Below, one piece after another: positions 1 to 6,741 of a DNA stretch of 64,000 nt. This DNA comes from Megalonaias nervosa (taxonomy: Eukaryota; Mollusca; Bivalvia; Unionida; Unionidae): the NCBI GenBank assembly GCA_016617855.1, contig JAECUM010001876.1, forward strand, positions 62,001 to 126,000, in the 5' to 3' direction. Below the pieces are notes generated by a model that was not told where the DNA came from, ran no database searches, and was given only the letters and a program-made list of their open reading frames with translations. The position numbers and the translations under genes were made by a program. The first letter of the stretch is position 1, and each line of letters begins with the position of its first letter.

Positions 1-746
1 CAAATCAAAAACATCATCGAAAATCAAAACACTTTTACGGTGGAAGTTCATGACGAGCAAGTGCAACAACACTTGGATGAACGCGTCAGTGTAGGTGACT
101 CTATGAAATCACAAGACCCCAAAACTAAACGGACCACTTATCGGTTGAAAATTTCCGCAGGTTATTATTTTAGTGGTCAACATTTGGTGAACGCCATTTC
201 TGATATGTTCAATGGCGTGTTTGGCACCACGTTGGAGAAAACCAGAAAAAGTGTCACGATCGAATACCACAAAATAGCTCGTCGCCTACTGATCCAATTT
301 TCAGAGGACAAAGTATTCTCCATTACATTTTGTCCTGAATTGTATGACATTTTGGGTGGAGACCCAAGTTGATCAAGATTAGAAACGAAATACCAGCCGT
401 TACCGGTAACTCGGATTTTGCGAAATATTTTAGATTCCCTGTAGAAATGAACCAAGGATTGAATTTGATTTTTGTGTACTCCAATATGGCAGAGTACAAC
501 TTGGTGGGACACACCTCCGTACCGTTACTGCGTGTCATTCCTTTTAAAGTGGATTCTGCCACGAACGCTGACGAGGAAGGTGGAAACACCTATTACATTC
601 ACCGCGAATTTTTACATCCTCACTATTTGCCCGTCAGTAAGTCGTATTTGGACACTGTCAACATTACTATAAAAGGAGATCTAGGACAAAATATTCCATT
701 CACCAAAGGGAAAGTCACAGTGAAACTCCATTTTCGAAAACGATGA
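1..746 (+). pseudogene. Penton-like minor capsid protein, partial, one frame break
   Basis: An open frame runs from the window edge to 372. A second frame, open to the stop at 744-746, carries the C-terminal part, so the frames switch near 360-372. The second part has the pattern typical of the Polinton minor (single jelly-roll, penton-like) capsid protein: a YSNMAEYNLVG segment, a PLLRVIPF strand, FLHPHYLPV, a DTVNI strand and an ending in KVTVKLHFRKR. In the family this protein forms the vertices of the particle. The N-terminus is cut by the window edge. The start codons that could be proposed inside (GTG at 40, TTG at 369) are not real starts. It lies 19 bp upstream of the basic core-like gene. 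The frame break means that, as read, no full product is made. Confidence 0.8.
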
Positions 747-765
747 CTCTAACCCATTGTCAGTC

Positions 766-1205
766 ATGTATCCTGTATACCAAGGAGTCGCTCGACAGCG
801 AGGACATGGTTTAGGAGATATGCTAAATCAGCCTTTCGTTCGGTTGCTCCCGTTTTGAAACCGATGGTGACACGGGGATTGCACGCTTTGAAAGATGCCG
901 CGTTGACACAAGGGAAAAAAGTTCTCCACAATGTCATCATTAACAAACAAAATCCCAAAGAAGCTTTCTTGAGAGATGGCAAAAATGTCTTGCTTCAAAC
1001 TAGCAAAGACATTTTGGGCCGACGAGAAACTGCTATAAATGCTATGGGCGCTGCCGGGTCAGGCATTCCTGCTTGCCTGACGCCACAGCAAGGACAAGGC
1101 AAAAAAAGACGACGAAAACACCCCTTCAGAGGACTTGATACCCCTAGAGCTAGAAAGACTAAGAAAAGAAAAACCGTCCGAGAGTTAGATGTTTTTGATT
1201 ATTAA
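766..1205 (+). pseudogene. Small basic core-protein-like gene (adenovirus pX-like), one frame break
   Basis: ATG at 766 opens a 30-codon frame starting MYPVYQGVARQRGHG and stopping at 856-858. A second frame, open to the stop at 1203-1205, carries the rest, so the frames switch around 835-858. The second part has a Gly/Ala-rich middle and two Arg/Lys clusters (GKKRRRKHPFRG and ARKTKKRKTVRE). A short hydrophobic/Gly N-terminus, a basic C-terminus and a position between penton and major capsid genes fit the small DNA-binding core protein (adenovirus pX-like) reported for adintoviruses. The assignment rests on composition and gene order rather than on a unique motif. The next gene begins 28 bp downstream after a purine-rich leader. 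Confidence 0.6.
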
Positions 1206-1232
1206 AAGATCACAGAGAGAGAAACAAAGAAA

Positions 1233-2481
1233 ATGATGCACCAACTGTCTTGCGCCTGTTCCAAGTCGGAACTGGATCTGTTTGCCATGCCACCCAACGT
1301 GATGACGATGCAAGAATCCCAATGGGTCGAATTTCATCCCGTCTCCTCTTTGACGGATTCAACTCCCATCGAGGTTGAAATCAAAGGACAGCCCAAAGAT
1401 TACATCGATCTGAATAGCAGTCCGTCAACAATTTCATGCATTCCTTGTTCAGCGAAGTGGATTTATACTTGAATAACAAACTGGTCTGCAGTAGCATGGA
1501 TACGTACTCTTACCGAGCGTACCTGGAAAATCTCTTGATGTACGGAAAAGAGGCCATGAACACTCATCTGGATGCTTGCGTGGTATGGAAACCTGACACC
1601 GCAGGTGAAGACACGTTTAACGACACATCCCTGACAGCAGATGACAATCCTCACAATGTGGGTTTTAACGACCGTCGAAAGAAAATCGTGCAAGGCCGTA
1701 GTTTAGAACTGATGGATCGTTTGCATTTGGACATGTGGTTGCAAGACAAGTATTTGCTCAACGGAGTGGATATTCGCCTGAGACTAAATTACAGCAGTGT
1801 CGGTTTCCATTTGATGGCTCATGCCAATGAATACAAAATCATAATCCAAGAAGCCAGACTTTACGTGCGACGCGTAGAAGTGTTACCTAAAGCGGGGGGA
1901 AACGACATCAGTCACACATTGAGCAGAACGACCGCCAAGTATCCGATACGACGCGTAGATGTGAAAACGTTCACCATTGCTGCTGGACTCCGATCCAAGC
2001 TCGAATATCCTCTGTTCCAAGGACAGTTACCCAAACGTTTAATCGTTGGCATCGTCAGTAATGCAGCCCTCAACGGAGCCCACGATCAAAATCCTCTCCA
2101 GTTTAAGCACTACAAAGTGTCCAAGATCGAAGTCAGTCGCGATGGCAAGACCTTGTGTACCAGACCCTTCGAACCTAACTTTGCCCAGAAGATTTACTTG
2201 AGATCGTACTTCCCTGTACGAAGCTACCGGGCAATTATGAACCAACACCAGTCACGGCATTTCGTACGAAGATTATGTAGGAGGTTACACTTTGTGGGCC
2301 TTTGATTTCACTCCTGAGCAAGGCAGCGACGAGGAACATTTTCACCTCTATAAAATCTGGTCAACTGTGTGTGGAACAGTTTGCAGAAGCTCTCGCCGAG
2401 ACGGTGAACGTCATCTTGTATGCCGAATTCGATAATACTTTGGAAATCAACAGTTTGAGAGAAGTCGTTCTAGACTATTAG
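1233..2481 (+). pseudogene. Major capsid protein (hexon-like, double jelly-roll), three apparent frame breaks
   Basis: The ATG at 1233 is followed by 79 codons. The reading then continues in a second frame (about 1418 to 2220), a third (about 2256 to 2350) and a fourth that ends at TAG 2479-2481. Recognisable segments include FHPVSSLTD near the start, a long middle part with YKIIIQEARLYVRRVEV, and a C-terminal part with ISYEDYVGGYTLWAFDFTP. These match the family known in animal genomes as 'F54H12.2-like', the major capsid protein of Polintons. The total span of about 415 codons is near family size. Breaks fall around 1418-1440, 2220-2256 and 2350-2357. Several indels in an otherwise well-preserved gene suggest either moderate age or residual sequencing error. 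It is followed after 5 bp by the next gene. Confidence 0.85.
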
Positions 2482-2486
2482 ACACA

Positions 2487-2990
2487 ATGGAAGACTCTTA
2501 CCCCTCTTTGAACGGTAGAGAATCTTTGGAAATGGAATGGGAGGATATCGTGAAAGCAGAACCCCAAGACAAAGACGAAAAGGACATAGTGGTCACGTCC
2601 AGATGGTCAGAACAAAAACAACATTTAGTGTCCTGTTTTGCCAAAGACCTGGGGGATAAAATTACGGAATTGACCAAGAAAGATTGCTATGGATGTCAAA
2701 ACGATCATCCCAGTCAAATTCAACACGATAAATGTCTGATGATGAGCCAAGAAGAAAAATTGGTTGAGTATCTGGGCGATGCTTTGAGTCTCATCTCGGA
2801 CGAAGCAGTATTGCATGAGTGGTATAAATACTTGCGTGATTATTCCTGCCCTCCATTGACTACTCTGGAGATCTATCGCATCGTAGCTCTCTTAGTCCAA
2901 AGCACGGAGACGAAGCGAAGAAAAGGTTACTTGATAGAGATTTTCAAACAAAAAGCCAGAATTGAATTGATGACTTATCATTACCTGTGA
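2487..2990 (+). CDS. Unknown Polinton protein with Cys/His cluster, 167 aa
   Basis: An intact 167-codon frame starts 5 bp after the capsid stop and ends 28 bp before the protease start. The N-terminal ~45 residues are acidic and polar. A Cys/His cluster follows (C-x2-C-x3-H-x5-H-x2-C, around CYGCQNDHPSQIQHDKC), and then a mainly alpha-helical C-terminal half ending in QKARIELMTYHYL. The spacing of the Cys/His residues suggests metal binding, but this is inference. The position between major capsid and protease suggests a virion or assembly role. I recognise this type of ORF from other invertebrate Polintons but know of no assigned function. The frame is open throughout, unlike its left neighbours. 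Confidence 0.75.
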   Translation: MEDSYPSLNGRESLEMEWEDIVKAEPQDKDEKDIVVTSRWSEQKQHLVSCFAKDLGDKITELTKKDCYGCQNDHPSQIQHDKCLMMSQEEKLVEYLGDALSLISDEAVLHEWYKYLRDYSCPPLTTLEIYRIVALLVQSTETKRRKGYLIEIFKQKARIELMTYHYL

Positions 2991-3018
2991 AAAAAACCCC
3001 CAAACAACTAAACAAAAA

Positions 3019-3579
3019 ATGGATACCTGGGAACTTTATTACCTTTTGAAAAACAGTTCGTACACTGCTTCTTGGAATCCTGTCGTGTGCGCTAAAGATG
3101 AACTACCTCATCGCAAACCTCAAGACCATCAAGCTTATGTCATTAACACGGACAACAGTCATCTTCCAGGAACCCACTGGGTAGCTGTCTACTTCCCTAA
3201 AGAGGATTGTGTGGAGTATTTTGATTCGTATGGATTACCCCCTTTGGAAGACGACATCATCAACATTATGAGAAGAAATGCCCAGACGACACGATACAAT
3301 AATGTGAAATTACAATGCACAGATTCCATGGTGTGTGGACAATATTGTGTGTATTTTCTTCATCAACTCAGTCTTGGATATCCTTTAGAACATTTAGTGA
3401 CTTATTTTGATAGTAACTCTTCTAGAAACGATGAGAAAGTAGATGGATGGTTTTGTGACCATTATGGCTATCTTTTGTCTTTAGCTAGGAAACGTAGTGT
3501 ACATCAATGGCCCCATGACTTCCATGATTTCACAACGTTGTCAACCTTGTCAAAAAAAGTTTGTTTAATGTTATTGTGA
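3019..3579 (+). CDS. Adenain-like cysteine protease (Ulp1/C5 fold), 186 aa
   Basis: An intact 186-codon frame begins with ATG at 3019. It carries the full catalytic set of the adenovirus-type maturation protease: His53 in GTHWVAVYF, Asp69 in EYFDSYG, Gln99 before the active-site region as the likely oxyanion residue, and Cys110 in CGQYCVYFL. In Polintons and adintoviruses this enzyme cleaves capsid precursor proteins during particle maturation. The length is close to the roughly 200 residues usual for the family. It is the last gene of the structural block; an AATAAA lies 22 bp after the stop codon. Of the genes here it is the clearest and, with its left neighbour, one of the two that are unbroken. 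Confidence 0.93.
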   Translation: MDTWELYYLLKNSSYTASWNPVVCAKDELPHRKPQDHQAYVINTDNSHLPGTHWVAVYFPKEDCVEYFDSYGLPPLEDDIINIMRRNAQTTRYNNVKLQCTDSMVCGQYCVYFLHQLSLGYPLEHLVTYFDSNSSRNDEKVDGWFCDHYGYLLSLARKRSVHQWPHDFHDFTTLSTLSKKVCLMLL

Positions 3580-3600
3580 ATTGTTAGTGGTTAATTGTTG

Positions 3601-3606
3601 AATAAA
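3601..3606 (+). terminator. AATAAA polyadenylation signal after the protease gene
   Basis: AATAAA lies 22 bp after the protease stop, followed by a GT-rich stretch. It is placed to end the structural-gene transcript. The three cassettes that follow use a different kind of 3' end. Confidence 0.6.
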
Positions 3607-3740
3607 AAAATTGTGTTTTGAAAAAATTTGTCTGTCGTTTGTTTTCAAAAAAGACTGAATATATGCTCTTTTACTTTCTCTCTATCCCTCACCATGACAT
3701 TAGCTATCATAACGTTTCGACTGAACAAAAACCCTAGTAA

Positions 3741-3819
3741 GGATGTTTTCTATCGCGTCCGCGTTTGAACCATATAAAGCGGGCCGGTCTCCAGTCTGGC
3801 CATCCATGGTTGACTCGTC
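3741..3819 (+). promoter_or_regulatory. Cassette promoter P1 (TATA block)
   Basis: First of three related ~79-bp blocks. In order: GGATGTTTTC at 3741, a GCGTCCGCG core, TATAAA at 3773, CAGTCTGGC with its A at 3793, and GTTGACTCGTC at 3809-3819. The distance from the first motif to TATA is 32 bp and from TATA to the A of CAGTCT is 20 bp, exactly as in P2 and P3. The downstream part probably covers the transcription start and 5' leader. The first suitable ATG follows at 3825. Confidence 0.8.
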
Positions 3820-3824
3820 TACCT

Positions 3825-4307
3825 ATGAACATGCCTTCCAGACAATCCAAGCTAAACGAACCTTACGTGAATTTACATCGTGTCAGGCGAAACCTGATAC
3901 CGAAGCCTGAAGAGATAGAGAATGTCAGGATGTTAACAATAGCCCAAGACCTGGTAGAAGAGGTCTTCAGAGAGGAAATAAAAAAATAACAAGAAAAATG
4001 GACAGAGAAGTACAGACTTCAGAAGCAGAGAGAACAGCAGCAACAGCAGCAACAGCAGCAGCAGGAACTAGACAGAGGTTTTGTTGACTGCCGTTTGGAC
4101 ACCAAGAAGTACTCCTTCTCTTTCCGCAGAAGCAAACCGTATCGTGTAGGAAAGCCTGCCGCCAGACGGGGACGCAATCTTAGTAAAAAGATTGCCATCA
4201 CTCCCCGTCAACAAAAACAGCCCTTTTCAGGGCTACCCCAATACTCTAGAAAAGACATACTAATTCAATTGCCCAAAAAATTGTGTGCTTATGTTTTAAA
4301 AAATTGA
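3825..4307 (+). pseudogene. Cassette 1 small ORF: DLVEE-helix, polyQ, basic C-terminus; in-frame stop
   Basis: From ATG 3825 the frame encodes about 54 residues ending DLVEEVFREEIKK, then meets TAA at 3987-3989 next to an A-run. The same frame continues open to 4307 through a charged stretch, a run of about ten Gln (CAG/CAA repeats near 4033-4063) and a Lys/Arg-rich tail (KPAARRGRNLSKK). An ATG at 3806 in another frame gives only 33 codons. The IAQDLVEEVFREEI helix resembles VARDLVEGMIEEEV in cassette 3, so the two products look paralogous. The function is unknown. Unlike in cassettes 2 and 3, no stop in the main frame lies just before the histone-like hairpin; the frame runs through it, so the real end of the protein is unresolved. 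Confidence 0.6.
4219..4234 (+). terminator. Histone-type 3' stem-loop SL1 with downstream purine element
   Basis: AGCCCTTTTCAGGGCT forms a 6-bp stem with a 4-nt TTTC loop. It fits the histone mRNA 3' stem-loop pattern (GGYYYUHHUHARRRCC) except for an A-U outer pair in place of G-C, a compensated change. It is preceded by CAACAAAAAC and followed by ACCCCA, both like the usual flanks. AGAAAAGAC starts at 4248, 13 nt after the stem, where the U7 snRNA-binding downstream element is expected. Confidence 0.75.
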
Positions 4308-4468
4308 AGTGTTTCTATAAGCACTTCGTTTCTTTTGTCAGTAAAAATCCACACTTTGTTTCTCTGTCTTGTCCAAAGTGCATGTCTGTGTTATAAGTTA
4401 AAAGAAGTCAACGTGAGTGTTTCTTTTAGGTCCGTGCGTTTGATGTGATGGTAAGTTTTGGTGTCAGG
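4308..4468. other. Spacer between cassettes 1 and 2
   Basis: Mostly unique T-rich DNA without a convincing ORF. It includes CAACGTGAG and TCCGTGCG pieces resembling the upstream motif of the cassette promoters. Confidence 0.4.
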
Positions 4469-4546
4469 GGATGTTTACCTTCACGTCCGTGCTCCGCGGA
4501 TATAAAGCTGAGCCCTCGTCAGTCTGGCTACCCACGTTGACTCGTC
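4469..4546 (+). promoter_or_regulatory. Cassette promoter P2 (TATA block)
   Basis: GGATGTTTAC at 4469, CACGTCCGTGC, TATAAA at 4501, CAGTCTGGCTACCCA with its A at 4521, and GTTGACTCGTC at 4536-4546. Spacings match P1 and P3 (32 bp and 20 bp). The first ATG is at 4556; the TTG at 4550 is not needed as a start. Confidence 0.85.
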
Positions 4547-4555
4547 ACATTGAAA

Positions 4556-5070
4556 ATGAGTAGCAGAATTGCCAAATTTTTAGAATTTCAAATGCACCTG
4601 GAGTATGCCAGACGCCCCCTGGACGAGCTGGCCATGGAGGCCGTTGCAGATGAAACCAGGATAGAGGAGGATGAAGAGAAGAAAAAGAGAGAAGAAGAGA
4701 AGGAAAAGAAGCGAGGGATCCTGCCTCACCTCATACTAAGACCTGTGTGCGAGGTCAAGCCTGAGGTGAGGACGCCTACACGAACAGTACCAGTAGAACA
4801 GCCAGCACCTCAACCACTACAAGCACCACAACCTCTACTAGTACCACAGCCACTACCAGCACCACAACTTCATCATCCACGGGTATGGTAGGGAGAAGGA
4901 GGGAAGCCTTCACTATCCCAGAGACGGAAGATTGGGGTGCTGAAGCCACTCAAGAGGCCTCTGCACTCCCAATCACAAATGTGAATTGGGAACAAGATTG
5001 GGTAGGAGATGCATGTGTGGTGCCCGACCAGGGAGATGTTACCATTAGCCAGGTGCATCTGAAGTTCTAA
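4556..5070 (+). pseudogene. Cassette 2 small ORF: charged helix plus Pro/Gln- or Thr/Ser-rich region, frame break
   Basis: ATG 4556 opens a 111-codon frame. Residues 1-40 are predicted helix (FLEFQMHLEYARR), followed by a highly charged Glu/Lys run and then a Pro/Gln/Ala-rich tail to a stop at 4889-4891. A second frame is open from about 4763 to TAA 5068-5070; across the same DNA it reads as Thr/Ser-rich and then as a Trp- and acid-containing tail ending SQVHLKF. The second frame ends 12 nt before the histone-like hairpin, which is where a natural stop would be expected, so the two frames probably were one gene. Function unknown. Whether the frame change is decay, an assembly indel or a programmed shift cannot be told here. 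Confidence 0.6.
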
Positions 5071-5082
5071 AAAGGAAAAAAG

Positions 5083-5098
5083 AGCCCTTCTAAGGGCT
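5083..5098 (+). terminator. Histone-type 3' stem-loop SL2 with downstream purine element
   Basis: AGCCCTTCTAAGGGCT has a 6-bp stem and a TCTA loop that satisfies the HHUH loop rule of histone stem-loops. It is preceded by AAAGGAAAAAAG and followed by AACCA. TTAGAAAAGAGA begins 10 nt after the stem, and its AGAAAAGA core lies at 5111-5118. The cassette 2 stop codon is 12 nt upstream. Confidence 0.75.
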
Positions 5099-5182
5099 AA
5101 CCAGATCTTTAGAAAAGAGACACTATTCAAGTTGCCAATTTGTGTTAACGTAGAGTAGTGTGACTATAAACACTCTCTCCTT

Positions 5183-5184
<2 letters not shown>

Positions 5185-5247
<63 letters not shown>

Positions 5248-5252
5248 GTGTG
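5185..5252. repeat. (TG)n microsatellite
   Basis: Almost pure TG dinucleotides just after cassette 2, running directly into a GT-rich minisatellite. Confidence 0.95.
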
Positions 5253-5712
5253 TATGTTTTGCGTTCGCATACGTTTGTGTGGATAGTAGGTATGGTGTGT
5301 TCTTCTTCTCTTCCCGTTTGTGTGGATAGTATAGTGTGTGTTATATGCATTCGCGTACGTTTGTGTGGATAGTAGGTATAGTGTGTTTTAATGGATAGTA
5401 GGTATGGTGTGTTTTATGCATTCGCGTTCGTTTGTGTGGAGAGTATGTTTGGTGTGTTTTTTTCTTTTCCCGTCTGTGTGGATAGTATAGATGGTGTGTT
5501 TTATGAATTCGCTTTCGTTTGTGTGGATAGTAGGTATGGTGTGTTTTTTCTTCTCTTCCCGTCTGGGTGGATAGTATATATGGTGTGTTTTATGCATTTG
5601 CGTACGTTTGTGTGGATAGTAGGTATGGTGTGTTTCTCTTCTCTTCCCGTCTGTGTGGATAGTAGATATGATGTGTTTTATGCATTCGCGTCCGTTTGTG
5701 TGGATATTATAT
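5253..5712. repeat. GT-rich minisatellite between cassettes 2 and 3
   Basis: About ten imperfect units share a TTTGTGTGGATAGTA core followed by ATGGTGTGTTT. Two linker types alternate: one has ATGCATTCGCG(T/A)ACG, the other TCTTCTCTTCCCGTC. Long frames on both strands across it are by-products of the repeat and are not called as genes. Confidence 0.85.
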
Positions 5713-5733
5713 AATATGTGAAGTCAGTGTAAA

Positions 5734-5815
5734 GGATGTTTTCCTTCACGTCCGTGCTTGACGTATATAACGCGGAGCGGTCGCCAGTCTGGCTACCCAA
5801 CGTTGACTAGTCAAC
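5734..5815 (+). promoter_or_regulatory. Cassette promoter P3 (TATA block with 14-bp palindrome)
   Basis: GGATGTTTTC at 5734, CACGTCCGTGC, TATATAAC at 5764, CAGTCTGGCTACCCA with its A at 5786, and GTTGACTAGTCAAC at 5802-5815. The last is a perfect 14-bp palindrome; P1 and P2 carry an imperfect version. Spacings match P1 and P2. ATG of cassette 3 follows at 5829. Confidence 0.85.
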
Positions 5816-5828
5816 ACCTTCAAAAAAA

Positions 5829-6399
5829 ATGAATTTGTTTAACGAATTGAAAGACAGTTGGTACTGGATGGTTGATGCAGCCTACGTGGTGGAAAGACTA
5901 GAACAGGAATGGAAATATCCAGTTACCAAAGACTTTGTGGCCAGTCAAGTCACTAGCCTCAAAGTAGCCAGGGATCTGGTGGAAGGTATGATAGAAGAGG
6001 AGGTGGAGAAATTAAGAGGCTTCATCCACCCTAAGTAAGTCAGAAGGAGGCCCTTGATCATGTTATCCAAGTGGAGAGCTTCTTGCAAGATATAGCCAAT
6101 TTAACCGAGTGGTCTTTTGTCCAGTGGTGCTTACAACAATTAAGGAAATCTGAAGACATGGTGAGAAAAGTGATAAAGAAAAGGTAAAGAAAATCAAAGA
6201 CACCTGGACAAAAGAGATAAAGGAGAAAGAAAACAGAAAGAGAAAATCAGAGTTTGAAAGACTGAATAAGAACTGGATCAAGGTGCAGGAAAAAATTAGA
6301 TCAATGGGACATCCTGACTGGATGCCAGAGAAGGAAAAGAACAAGAAGAAAGGAATTATAGAGAAAGTGAGAACGAGGTTGAAGAAATGGAGAACATAG
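5829..6399 (+). pseudogene. Cassette 3 small ORF: DLVEG-helix then Lys-rich coil, frame breaks
   Basis: ATG 5829 opens 69 codons (stop at 6036-6038) with VARDLVEGMIEEEVEKL, close to the cassette 1 helix. Coding-like sequence goes on in a second frame (about 6040-6187, including a Trp-containing helix ending RKVIKKR) and a third frame (about 6175 to TAG 6397-6399) that is strongly Lys/Glu-rich with Trp at intervals. The last stop lies 14 nt before the hairpin, which supports one original gene of about 190 codons. The charged, coiled composition and basic end could suit nucleic-acid binding, but that is inference. I do not recognise the family. Confidence 0.6.
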
Positions 6400-6413
6400 A
6401 AGAAAAACCCAAT

Positions 6414-6429
6414 GGCCCTTTTCAGGGCC
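6414..6429 (+). terminator. Histone-type 3' stem-loop SL3 with downstream purine element
   Basis: GGCCCTTTTCAGGGCC matches the histone stem-loop pattern at every position, with stem GGCCCT/AGGGCC and loop TTTC. It is preceded by AAAAACCCAAT and followed by ACTTTC. TCAAAAAGA at 6443-6451, 13 nt after the stem, is placed like a histone downstream element. The cassette 3 stop is 14 nt upstream. Confidence 0.85.
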
Positions 6430-6627
6430 ACTTTCATATGCCTCAAAAAGATTTATTATTTCTTGCCTACATGTGTTATCAATGTGTTATATATATCTTT
6501 GTCTCTCTTGTATTTGTCCCTACCTAGAGTAACTGCGCGTATTCACGTCAGGCACTTGCCACATTGCTGCCAATCTCCAGTACCGTGACGTCATCCCACC
6601 TGTTCCATTCCTATTGTCTCTATATTC

Positions 6628-6741
6628 AATCTTGAGGCTATAGTGCCGGGACCCTTTAATAACACAGAAGTCTACGTGAGGCTATAATGCCTGACCTGTG
6701 CCACTTGAGGCTGTAAATCTTGAGGCTATAGTGCCGGGACC
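6628..6741. repeat. Short direct repeats after cassette 3
   Basis: A perfect 26-bp repeat containing TTGAGGCTATAGTGCC occurs at 6628-6653 and 6716-6741, 88 bp apart. Partial copies lie between them (near 6677 and 6704) and a degenerate one near 6763. It could mark the terminal region of the element; no match to a left end can be tested. Confidence 0.6.

Larger units (their letters stand above)
1..6451 (+). mobile_element. Polinton/Maverick (adintovirus-like) element, right-hand part
   Basis: Penton-like, basic core-like, major capsid and adenain-like protease genes lie head to tail on one strand with gaps of about 5-30 bp, followed by three small accessory cassettes. This set of genes is diagnostic of Polinton/Maverick elements and the related adintoviruses, which are DNA elements with a virion gene set. 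The integrase, family B DNA polymerase and packaging ATPase expected in such elements are not in the window and would lie to the left of position 1. The right boundary is set at the end of the last cassette; no terminal inverted repeat can be tested because the other end is missing. Frame breaks in three genes suggest an old integrated copy, but assembly indels could give the same picture. Confidence 0.85.

Noticed and set aside
3765..3824. TTG start for the cassette 1 ORF
   Set aside because: This start lies upstream of the TATA box in the promoter block. ATG 3825 is the first start in the main frame downstream of the conserved leader.
5123..5714. ORFs of His/Thr, Cys/Val and repeated FVWIV-type residues on both strands
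   Set aside because: They are translations of the TG microsatellite and the adjoining minisatellite.
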